Shown here: one piece after another, positions 9,788 through 15,405 of the stretch
How positions within the stretch are numbered: position 1 is the stretch's first letter
Layout: each line of letters starts with the position of its first letter
Translations under genes and position numbers: made by a program
DNA from: Parcubacteria group bacterium GW2011_GWA2_43_13
GTDB taxonomy: Bacteria; Patescibacteriota; Patescibacteriia; UBA9629; GWA2-43-13
Length of the DNA stretch: 42,493 nt
NCBI GenBank assembly: GCA_000999025.1
Contig: LCFM01000012.1
Span: 1-42,493, forward strand
Direction of reading: 5' to 3'
The notes under the pieces: model-generated
What the model was told of the DNA's origin: nothing
Databases searched by the model: none
What the model saw: the letters and a program-made list of their open reading frames with translations, nothing else

Positions 9788-10744
9788 ATGATACAAAAAA
9801 AACACACACATCATCTGTCATCAAGAAAAATCATACATCTTGCAATGCGATTGTTTATTGTAATTGCCCTATTTGTGGTGGTGTATTTCTTTTTTGCATC
9901 AGTCGCGGCGCAACCAACTTCAATTCGCATTTCAGAAACAGTCGCTGATATGGGATCTGCGCGCGTGACTACTACTCCTGCCACAGAATTTAAAGAGAAA
10001 AAAATAGACATAACGCGTCAAATAGCAGGGGATGTGCCAATTACTTTATCGCTTTCAAATGTGAGCGATTATACAGTTGTGGCAGGCGGGGTGATAAATT
10101 CCGGTACAGCCACATTGCCTGCGGTTCAAAATGCGCTTTCTGTTTCAATTCATTTCCATCCGGCCACAGAAGGGGTAAAAACGGCAACGCTTACTATTAC
10201 TCAAGGCGCAAGCATTTCTGTAAAATTAACAGGCAGGGGGGTGAAGTCAGGAACATCGCCTGTGTGTCCGTCATCATATTTCCCCTCGGCAGGGCAGAGG
10301 GACATGCCGAGTTCTCTCACTGTGCAGTGGTCCGGAGCGTATGACCCTGACGGCGGATCGGTCGGGTATACCGTGTATCTTGATGATGATAAAAATGTAA
10401 CAACGCACAGTGATGGAGTTGGAATCCCAAATGTGGTAAAATCAGGAACAGCGATTGGCGTTTCTTCTTCTTCATATACTGCGACAGTGTCGGACCTTGC
10501 TGTGAATACGATCTATTACTGGATTGTTGAAGTGAGTGATGATGAAGGATCAGTGATACAGTGCCCGCGAGGAGCGTTGCTTTCGTTTATGACGCAATCC
10601 GGGACTACGGCGCGTGCAGGAATAAAATATGAATTTCCCACAGAAACGATTCAGTTTGATCCGCGTATTATTACAAATCCTCCGCCCGGGTTTACAGACG
10701 AAAGGTTCCGTCTACCGCAAACAACAGAGGTGATTGCGAATTAA
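9788..10744 (+). CDS. Membrane-anchored choice-of-anchor/ASH-like plus Fn3 surface protein
   Basis: A 318-aa exported protein. Residues about 20-40 are a hydrophobic signal or anchor (RLFIVIALFVVVYFFF, then SVAA). Residues about 45-155 form a HYDIN/ASH-type Ig fold, with ISETVADMG at the start and TATLTITQGASISVKLTGRG at the end. Residues about 160-275 form an Fn3-like domain (SSLTVQWSGAYDPDGG through YYWIVEVSDDEG). The C-terminus (QFDPRIITNPPPGF) is proline-rich and may be a docking tail. Similar Ig/Fn3 architecture occurs in the 2792-aa protein immediately upstream, and PilN/PilO-like genes follow, so a structural role in the same surface apparatus is likely. The start is supported by the GGTGAGGT tail of a family B element 5-12 nt upstream. 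No enzymatic motif is visible. Confidence 0.7.
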   Translation: MIQKKHTHHLSSRKIIHLAMRLFIVIALFVVVYFFFASVAAQPTSIRISETVADMGSARVTTTPATEFKEKKIDITRQIAGDVPITLSLSNVSDYTVVAGGVINSGTATLPAVQNALSVSIHFHPATEGVKTATLTITQGASISVKLTGRGVKSGTSPVCPSSYFPSAGQRDMPSSLTVQWSGAYDPDGGSVGYTVYLDDDKNVTTHSDGVGIPNVVKSGTAIGVSSSSYTATVSDLAVNTIYYWIVEVSDDEGSVIQCPRGALLSFMTQSGTTARAGIKYEFPTETIQFDPRIITNPPPGFTDERFRLPQTTEVIAN

Positions 10745-10764
10745 TGTTATTTGATGGTTTCCGT

Positions 10765-10834
10765 GTAGAGACGTCCCGTTGGGACGTCTCGGTGAGAGGT
10801 GTCTCAATGAGACGCTCTAACAGAGCGTCTCTAC
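10765..10834. repeat. Family A REP pair (BIME)
   Basis: Head GTAG plus stem AGACGTCCC-GTT-GGGACGTCT, then a spacer and an inverted unit whose arms are GAGACGCTCT and AGAGCGTCTC, ending in CTAC. It lies in the gap between the Fn3 protein gene and pilN. Confidence 0.85.
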
Positions 10835-10850
10835 ACGGGAGTGGTACGTT

Positions 10851-10881
10851 GTAGAGACGGGGCGAAAACCTCCATCTTTAC
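10851..10881. repeat. Family A REP, variant with A-rich loop
   Basis: Head GTAGAGACGGGG and foot CCATCTTTACA flank a GAAAAC loop. It is the inverse-loop relative of the unit at 25484-25513. It ends 16 nt before the pilN start codon. Confidence 0.7.
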
Positions 10882-10897
10882 AAGAATAGTGTTTCGT

Positions 10898-12013
10898 ATG
10901 GTCAATCTTTTGCCAGAAGAATTCCGGCGACAAGAAGAACGTGAACACAACGCCACTCTTGCTGAAAAACAACAGCAAGAGGGTGGTGTTATGTATACGC
11001 AGGCAAAAGGAATGCATACAACGCCACCGCACAAGGGAGAGGAATCTGTAGAGACGTCCCGTTGGGACGTCTCCGATAATCGTGGTGTCTCCGATAAGAC
11101 GCCCCCCTCTTCTACGGTGGGCAAGCAATGGGGTGTCTCTACAACGAACAAGCTCCCTGCGTTTGTCCAGCATGGGGCGATAAAAAAAACATCACTGTTT
11201 TCTGGGCTGAAAAAAAAGATACGCGCATTATTTAAAAAATCATCTGATATAACTCCAACAGTCCATGCTCAACCAAAACCGCAAACGCAGGCATTAAAAA
11301 CCATTGATTTTGGAGAAAAAGGAAAAGAAGAATACAAAAAACTCCGCCTTCAGCAGGAAAAAACAAAAAACAAAAAACATCTCTTGCCACGCATGAGAGT
11401 AAACTTGATTTCAGAAGATGTGTTAATGGAACGGAGCGAGCATATCGCCATTATTCGTTTGGGAGTGATTGCGGTATGTTGTGTATGTGTGGTTGGCGCA
11501 ATGTGGTTTTTTTTACAGATAGTTGTTACGCAAAAGCAAACTCGCGTTGATCAGCTTGTATCTACTAAAGATCTTGTAGAAAAAGAAGTCAGCCGCATCG
11601 CGCTTCAAACCACTGCTGGCCGGAAAGTTCAACTGCGGATCGGCGCGGCGCAAGCATTGGCAAGCGAGCATATTTCATGGCTGAAATTATTATCTTTTTT
11701 TGAAGAAAACACGCTTGCGTCAGTTACGTTTGACGGGATTTCACTTGATAAAAATGATGCGTATACCTATTCGTTAACTGCGACAGCTCCGTCTGTTGAG
11801 GATATGCTTGCCCAGTGGCAGGTTTTTGAGGACTCCGCGTATGTGGAGTCGGCAACTATTTCAGGATATTCCCGCGAAGATGATACGGAAATAACGTCAA
11901 CCAAAAGCGAGATCGCACAGCAAGAAGGAGAAGAGCAAAAGCCACAGTCAGCGCCGCGGGAGCATGTTTCATTTATCCTTGATTTGGTGGTTAAAAAATC
12001 ATTATTTGAGTAG
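10898..12013 (+). CDS. pilN: PilN-like type IV pilus inner-membrane assembly protein
   Basis: A 371-aa protein. The start at 10898 gives MVNLLPEEFR, the usual PilN opening; an upstream ATG at 10841 lies within repeat DNA and is rejected. PilN is a bitopic inner-membrane protein that links cytoplasmic PilM to periplasmic PilO/PilP in the type IV pilus alignment complex. Here a long, charged cytoplasmic segment (1-180) precedes one membrane helix (about 183-205, IIRLGVIAVCCVCVVGAMWF), a coiled-coil stretch and a small periplasmic alpha/beta domain (about 250-330) containing ISWLKLLSFFEENT and SVTFDGISLDKN. The cytoplasmic part is longer than usual because a family A BIME (11048-11142, residues 51-82) is inserted in frame between acidic linkers. 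The PilO-like gene follows. No PilM is in the window. Assignment rests on topology, motif and order. Confidence 0.7.
   Translation: MVNLLPEEFRRQEEREHNATLAEKQQQEGGVMYTQAKGMHTTPPHKGEESVETSRWDVSDNRGVSDKTPPSSTVGKQWGVSTTNKLPAFVQHGAIKKTSLFSGLKKKIRALFKKSSDITPTVHAQPKPQTQALKTIDFGEKGKEEYKKLRLQQEKTKNKKHLLPRMRVNLISEDVLMERSEHIAIIRLGVIAVCCVCVVGAMWFFLQIVVTQKQTRVDQLVSTKDLVEKEVSRIALQTTAGRKVQLRIGAAQALASEHISWLKLLSFFEENTLASVTFDGISLDKNDAYTYSLTATAPSVEDMLAQWQVFEDSAYVESATISGYSREDDTEITSTKSEIAQQEGEEQKPQSAPREHVSFILDLVVKKSLFE
11048..11142. repeat. Family A BIME inserted in frame inside pilN
   Basis: Begins GTAGAGACGTCCCGTTGGGA and ends GGGGTGTCTCTAC with a diverged middle. It is translated as VETSRWDVS...KQWGVSTTN within the disordered cytoplasmic region of PilN, and the reading frame is kept on both sides. 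Confidence 0.8.
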
Positions 12014-12051
12014 CACGCGCCTCTTTTTTTCTGATCAAGGTTTGAGGGATT

Positions 12052-12099
12052 GTAAAGACGCTCCCTTGCCTACGCCCTCCTTTGGAGAGGGGCGTCTCC
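12052..12099. repeat. Degenerate chimera of family A and family B repeats
   Basis: A GTAAAGACG head and GGCGTCTCC foot of family A enclose a CCCTCC-TTT-GGAGAGG hairpin of family B, between pilN and the PilO-like gene. It suggests insertion of one family into the other, or recombination between them. Confidence 0.55.
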
Positions 12100-12127
12100 G
12101 CACTAAAGGAGTAAACAAACATCGCAT

Positions 12128-12910
12128 ATGAAACCGGTGATAAAAGAAAAAGAATCAGCTCGCAAGCAAATAGTCATTACTATAGGGAAGTTTTTAACCC
12201 GGTATTTTTTGTTTGTGTCTCTTGGAGTTGTTGCGACTGTTTTGTTTATTGGATATTTTTTTCTTATTAAGAGTCCGCTTGCGTATGTGAGATCAAATAC
12301 AGAGACCGCGCTGAAACAAGAATTGGAAAGTCAAGAACAGAGGCGCGATGTCTTGCGCGAGGAATTGAAAAAATTACAAAATCAGCCAAAGGAAATTTTA
12401 TACGCCGCTCTTCCTCAAACAGCCGAGAGCGCAGTGCTGTTTGGTCAAATGGAGCAATTATTCAACGATGTGGGCGTTCAAGTGCGTTCAATGAATATTA
12501 CAGAAGAAACAGTGAAAGAGTCGCCACGATCCCAACCCCAGTCAACTGGTGTTGGAGATGAAATAAACGCCTCTCCCCAACCTCCTGATCAATCCGGATA
12601 TCAGCAACCCACGGCTCCTGAAGGCGTTCAACCATCGGACAGCTCGCAAAAATCCGCACGCGATCCGCGCTTGAATCAAGTCAAAAAAGTGACGATTGAT
12701 TTGGAATTGAGTGGTACGGATTATAACGGGTTTAAAAAAATACTTGAGCATATAGAAAATTTTGAACGGATCGTTGAAGTTGAATCAACCCAGTATAGCG
12801 CCAGCGATTCCACTGGCGCGGGGAAAGAAAAAAATAAAGAAAACGCCCGGTCAGAATTGTCATCTGCATTTTCTTTGGCATTAGTAACCTATTATTTGCC
12901 TGATCTATAA
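12128..12910 (+). CDS. pilO: PilO-like type IV pilus assembly protein
   Basis: A 260-aa bitopic protein following pilN, the normal order in pilus alignment operons. Residues about 18-47 are a membrane helix (FLFVSLGVVATVLFIGYFFL) and about 50-85 a coiled coil (ETALKQELESQEQRRDVLRE). After a proline/glutamine-rich linker (about 130-175) comes a ferredoxin-like PilO domain (about 185-255) with KKVTIDLELSGTDYNGFKKI and LEHIENFERIVEVES, matching the PilO pattern of a strand, a lateral helix and then an 'L..LE' helix. PilO pairs with PilN in the periplasm to align the pilus machine; in a CPR cell the compartment would be the space outside its single membrane. The start follows an AAAGGAG located about 16 nt upstream, which is rather distant. 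The linker is unusually long for the family. Confidence 0.7.
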   Translation: MKPVIKEKESARKQIVITIGKFLTRYFLFVSLGVVATVLFIGYFFLIKSPLAYVRSNTETALKQELESQEQRRDVLREELKKLQNQPKEILYAALPQTAESAVLFGQMEQLFNDVGVQVRSMNITEETVKESPRSQPQSTGVGDEINASPQPPDQSGYQQPTAPEGVQPSDSSQKSARDPRLNQVKKVTIDLELSGTDYNGFKKILEHIENFERIVEVESTQYSASDSTGAGKEKNKENARSELSSAFSLALVTYYLPDL

Positions 12911-12916
12911 TAAATC

Positions 12917-12987
12917 GTAGAGACGCACCGTTGGTGCGTCTCCGATGAGAGATGTCTCGATGAGACGCTCTAACAGAGCGTCTCTAC
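12917..12987. repeat. Family A BIME
   Basis: Unit 1 is GTAG plus AGACGCACC-GTT-GGTGCGTCT. The inverted unit 2 has GAGACGCTCT facing AGAGCGTCTC and ends CTAC. Unit 2 and the GTCTC-ATGAGACG linker are nearly the same as in the BIME at 10765-10834, so the two are recent copies that differ in the first stem. Confidence 0.85.
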
Positions 12988-13004
12988 GATATCCTTATAA
13001 AAAT

Positions 13005-13916
13005 ATGATCCGCAGACGAATACCAAAAAAGAAACTGATGATATACGCTATTTTCATGAGCGTTATGTTTGGCTCTGCCGGTATTATTTTTTACCGAACC
13101 TATGTACCGCCTTCAGGCGGGACCGTCCCGAGTTCACCTGTTATTCAAAATTCAATTTCTGGAGCGCCGTCACCTGCCGGAACAATTCAGCAACCGACAC
13201 AAATCAATCAGCAAAAGCCGAGCGTTGAGTTGTTGGAAGATCCTTTTTTCGCCGGCAGAGTCGCTGTGCCGGGATTTGGCAAGTTGGAACAAGGTTCTTT
13301 AGATGTGGTTGATAGTACGCAGGCCCTGCCTGTGAGAAATGTAACAGTGTATGACATTGGGACAGGCGCTGATGTATTGGTAACATGGGAACATCCCAAA
13401 GATTCGCGCGTGCAGGAAATTTCCATCTATCGCTCGGAAGATGCAACATCACTTGGATCGTCTATTGCGGTTATAAAAAACACCAAACAAACCTATCGAG
13501 ACAGCGATGTCCAATTGGGAAAGACCTATACCTATACAGTAGGTTCGCGGGCTGAAGATATTCAAGAGGGATTATCTGAATCAATCTCAATCACAGTCAC
13601 GGACACGGTTGTCCCGCCGTCTCCAAAAGATATTACAGTAACGGCGACTGATTCCCGAAGCGTGCGCGTGAAATGGACAGGTGTTGATGATTCTTCTGTT
13701 GTGCTGTACCGCGTATATCGTTCCCAGACAAGTGGTGTGTTAGGAGATGAAATCGCGACAGTCGGAGCGGATAAGCCGCTGTGGTATGATGATACATTAG
13801 TTGTTCCGGGGAACAGCTATTATTATACAGTCATTGCGGTTGATGTAGGCGGCAATAGTTCCGCTCCCCGCCAAATGCGCCCAAATATCGGCAATCCGTA
13901 TCCGTTTGGACGATGA
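13005..13916 (+). CDS. Membrane-anchored tandem fibronectin type III protein
   Basis: The 303-aa protein starts at ATG 13005 (MIRRRIPKKKL); the in-frame ATG at 12945 falls inside a repeat and is rejected. A basic N-terminus and one membrane helix (about 11-30, LMIYAIFMSVMFGSAGIIFY) anchor it, leaving a proline/serine-rich linker and two Fn3 domains outside: about 105-200 (VTVYDIGTGADVLVTWEH to YTYTVGSRAED) and about 205-295 (PPSPKDITVTATDSRSVRVKWTG to YYYTVIAVDVGGNSS). Its place directly after PilN/PilO-like genes is where PilP often sits, but it has no recognisable PilP domain. A role as an extracytoplasmic partner or spacer for the pilus apparatus is inferred. No catalytic residues are evident. 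Confidence 0.75.
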   Translation: MIRRRIPKKKLMIYAIFMSVMFGSAGIIFYRTYVPPSGGTVPSSPVIQNSISGAPSPAGTIQQPTQINQQKPSVELLEDPFFAGRVAVPGFGKLEQGSLDVVDSTQALPVRNVTVYDIGTGADVLVTWEHPKDSRVQEISIYRSEDATSLGSSIAVIKNTKQTYRDSDVQLGKTYTYTVGSRAEDIQEGLSESISITVTDTVVPPSPKDITVTATDSRSVRVKWTGVDDSSVVLYRVYRSQTSGVLGDEIATVGADKPLWYDDTLVVPGNSYYYTVIAVDVGGNSSAPRQMRPNIGNPYPFGR

Positions 13917-13922
13917 CCGCGT

Positions 13923-13945
13923 ACCCCCTTAGGGGAGGGTGAGGT
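13923..13945 (+). repeat. Remnant family B element at a start codon
   Basis: ACCCCCTTAGGGGAGGGTGA followed by GGT, directly abutting the ATG at 13946. Only the short CCCCT-TAGGGG hairpin and the GGTGAGGT tail remain. Confidence 0.6.
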
Positions 13946-14008
13946 ATGGATGATTACAGATATTCTATGATTCAGCCCTCCCGCTCCTATATTCATAGGG
14001 GGGGTATA

Positions 14009-14791
14009 ATGTGTTCTCGTATGTCTTCATTAATCGTTAGTATCCTCAACGGCACCTCAATAATCATTTTCTTTGAAATAGCTCGCGCTATGCCACGCTT
14101 GTTTTGGTTTATTGCGCTTCTATCTTGCGCCATTACGCTGTATATCCATTGGGTGTGTTGGAAAAAAAAACGTGGCATATCATTTATGCACGCGTCTGTT
14201 CTCCAACTATTGACGATTGCGTCTTTGTGGCTTTTTTTTATCTTTATTGATCACACATTTCTTCAACATATCTGGATTATAGTATCAGGGTGTATTGTCA
14301 TGCTTGTAACGTCTGCTCTGACCTTTCGGTTTCGGATTTCATCCTCAATCAAGAGTACGCGCAAGCTCCGTCTTGCGTTTCGATCTCTGCTGTTAGTGGC
14401 GTTGTTATACATGATAGCAGTCGTTTGTTTTGCAGGGATTGCTATTTTGGGATACTCGCCGCTTGTGGTCGGCGGTTTTTTAATAGCATGTTCGATGTAT
14501 ATTTCATGGATGTGGTTTGAGGGCTATCATGTGCTATTACAGCATCGCATTGGCGCAACAGCAATCGCGACTATCATTGGCATTGAGGCATTTGCATTGA
14601 TTGTGTTGTGGCCTACAACGATCTATGCCATGGGATGCGTGTGGCTGATTGTCATGCATATGACATTGGGAGTTGTACGGCAGTATATTATATTTGGCAA
14701 AGAGGGCTTTACTCCAAGAGTGTTGTTTCGCTATCTTTCTTCATTTGTTATTGGGTTGCTTGGCGTGTTGATTACCGCGCGGTGGAGATAG
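14009..14791 (+). CDS. Polytopic membrane protein of unknown function
   Basis: About 260 residues, almost wholly hydrophobic, with roughly eight predicted membrane helices, for example IVSILNGTSIIIFFEI, LFWFIALLSCAITLYI, LQLLTIASLWLFFIFI, IIVSGCIVMLVTSALTF, LLLVALLYMIAVVCFAG and IATIIGIEAFALIVLW. Short basic loops (CWKKKRG, STRKLR) suggest cytoplasmic faces. The family is not recognised and no transporter or enzyme motif is clear. Two starts are possible: ATG 13946 right behind a family B remnant (281 aa), or ATG 14009, preceded by an AGGGGGGG Shine-Dalgarno-like run 5 nt away. The second is preferred because the extra 21 residues look like translated leader. It is the fifth gene of the collinear pilus/surface block. 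Confidence 0.65.
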   Translation: MCSRMSSLIVSILNGTSIIIFFEIARAMPRLFWFIALLSCAITLYIHWVCWKKKRGISFMHASVLQLLTIASLWLFFIFIDHTFLQHIWIIVSGCIVMLVTSALTFRFRISSSIKSTRKLRLAFRSLLLVALLYMIAVVCFAGIAILGYSPLVVGGFLIACSMYISWMWFEGYHVLLQHRIGATAIATIIGIEAFALIVLWPTTIYAMGCVWLIVMHMTLGVVRQYIIFGKEGFTPRVLFRYLSSFVIGLLGVLITARWR

Positions 14792-14796
14792 AATGT

Positions 14797-14821
14797 GTAG
14801 AGACGCGGCGATGCCGCGTCT
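14797..14821. repeat. Single family A REP
   Basis: GTAG head with stem AGACGCGGC and GCCGCGTCT around GAT; no inverted partner. It lies a few bases after the stop of the polytopic membrane protein. Confidence 0.8.
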
Positions 14822-14840
14822 TAATTGTTGCGAGGTTATC

Positions 14841-14965
14841 CCCGCACCTATTATGAGGAAAGCTAACGCTTTTTTAAAGAGATGTAGCTGAAATAAGGTG
14901 AGATAACTTTCAATCTATAGTTCTATTGTACCCATCAGAGTAATATACCTAATAATAGGTGCGGG
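14841..14965. mobile_element. MITE-like element, copy 1
   Basis: A 125-bp non-coding element bounded by inverted ends: CCCGCACCTATTAT (14841-14854) against ATAATAGGTGCGGG (14952-14965), extendable with one mismatch to AGG/CCT. It is flanked by an exact 6-bp duplication GTTATC (14835-14840 and 14966-14971). A second copy with the same termini is at 33614-33747. No transposase is inside. The target was a TTATCCACA sequence, left intact on the right side. Confidence 0.65.
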
Positions 14966-14966
14966 G

Positions 14967-14975
14967 TTATCCACA
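14967..14975 (+). promoter_or_regulatory. DnaA-box-like 9-mer
   Basis: TTATCCACA is an exact match to the classical DnaA box. It overlaps the right-hand target duplication of MITE copy 1. It is a single box with no cluster, so an origin is not claimed; it may affect the promoter at 14984-15014. Confidence 0.4.
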
Positions 14976-14983
14976 GAATGTGC

Positions 14984-15014
14984 TTGTGCATAAAATGTGT
15001 ATTGATTGTATACT
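14984..15014 (+). promoter_or_regulatory. Promoter for the 73-aa membrane protein (probably leaderless)
   Basis: TTGTGC (14984-14989) and TATACT (15009-15014) with a 19-bp spacer. The expected transcription start coincides with the ATG at 15021, implying a leaderless mRNA; no Shine-Dalgarno sequence fits between. Confidence 0.45.
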
Positions 15015-15020
15015 ATAGAT

Positions 15021-15242
15021 ATGAGTCATGAAGGAATTGAAAAGAAATCGCATACACAGCGAAGAGTATTCGCTGTCATTGTTGGAGGATTTTTTTTACT
15101 GCTTGTTTTTATGAACACAGTACTTGTTGTTCAGATGGCGTTTTTTAAGATTCCCCAAATCCAAAAAAGTATTCAAGAAGTACGAGATGTAACAGAGCAA
15201 ACGCTGTATCGCGTAAGCGCGCAAGCGCAAAGAAGTCGTTAG
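15021..15242 (+). CDS. Small single-pass membrane protein (73 aa)
   Basis: Starts at ATG 15021 (MSHEGIEKKSHTQRR). A TTG at 15006 is in frame but lies within the promoter -10 region and is rejected. A charged 15-residue head is followed by one helix (VFAVIVGGFFLLLVFMNTVL) and an amphipathic helical tail (IPQIQKSIQEVRDVTEQTL) that may form a coiled coil. The family is not recognised. It lies between the pilus-like block and the 3340-aa secreted protein, with its own promoter upstream and an intrinsic-terminator-like hairpin at 15347-15398 downstream, so it is probably expressed as a short transcript of its own. A role as a membrane adaptor is only a guess. Confidence 0.65.
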   Translation: MSHEGIEKKSHTQRRVFAVIVGGFFLLLVFMNTVLVVQMAFFKIPQIQKSIQEVRDVTEQTLYRVSAQAQRSR

Positions 15243-15249
15243 TGTTGTT

Positions 15250-15288
15250 CCCCCCTCTCCTTTACAAGGAGAGGGTAAGGGTGAGGTA
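15250..15288 (+). repeat. Family B palindromic element
   Basis: CCCCTCTCCTT facing AAGGAGAGGG with the full tail TAAGGGTGAGGTA; one of the most complete family B copies. It lies just after the 73-aa gene. Confidence 0.8.
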
Positions 15289-15346
15289 GTCGTTAAAACA
15301 TAGGCCTACGCAAAAAAAAGATATAAATAATAATAAGTATATATTT

Positions 15347-15398
15347 CATAAGCCTTGCATCAGGGGTTTGGTTCTTGATGCGAGGTTTATGTTTTTTT
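15347..15398 (+). terminator. Intrinsic-terminator-like hairpin immediately before the 3340-aa gene
   Basis: Arms 15347-15362 and 15376-15391 form a 16-bp stem (two G-U pairs, no mismatch) around a 13-nt loop, followed by seven T residues (15392-15398). Only 7 nt separate the T-run from the ATG at 15406. It may end the upstream transcript, act as an attenuator for the giant gene, or be a stabilising 5' hairpin if transcription begins in the AT-rich stretch at 15318-15345. Confidence 0.7.
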
Positions 15399-15405
15399 AC
15401 GCTCT

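Noticed and set aside
10841-10897. Longer PilN N-terminus (start 10841), and likewise longer starts at 12945 and 31872
   Set aside because: The added residues are translated REP DNA, while internal ATGs give family-like or charged N-termini.
14967-14975. Replication origin
   Set aside because: Only single DnaA-like boxes (14967 and 30360) occur, far apart, with no dnaA/dnaN genes and no box cluster.
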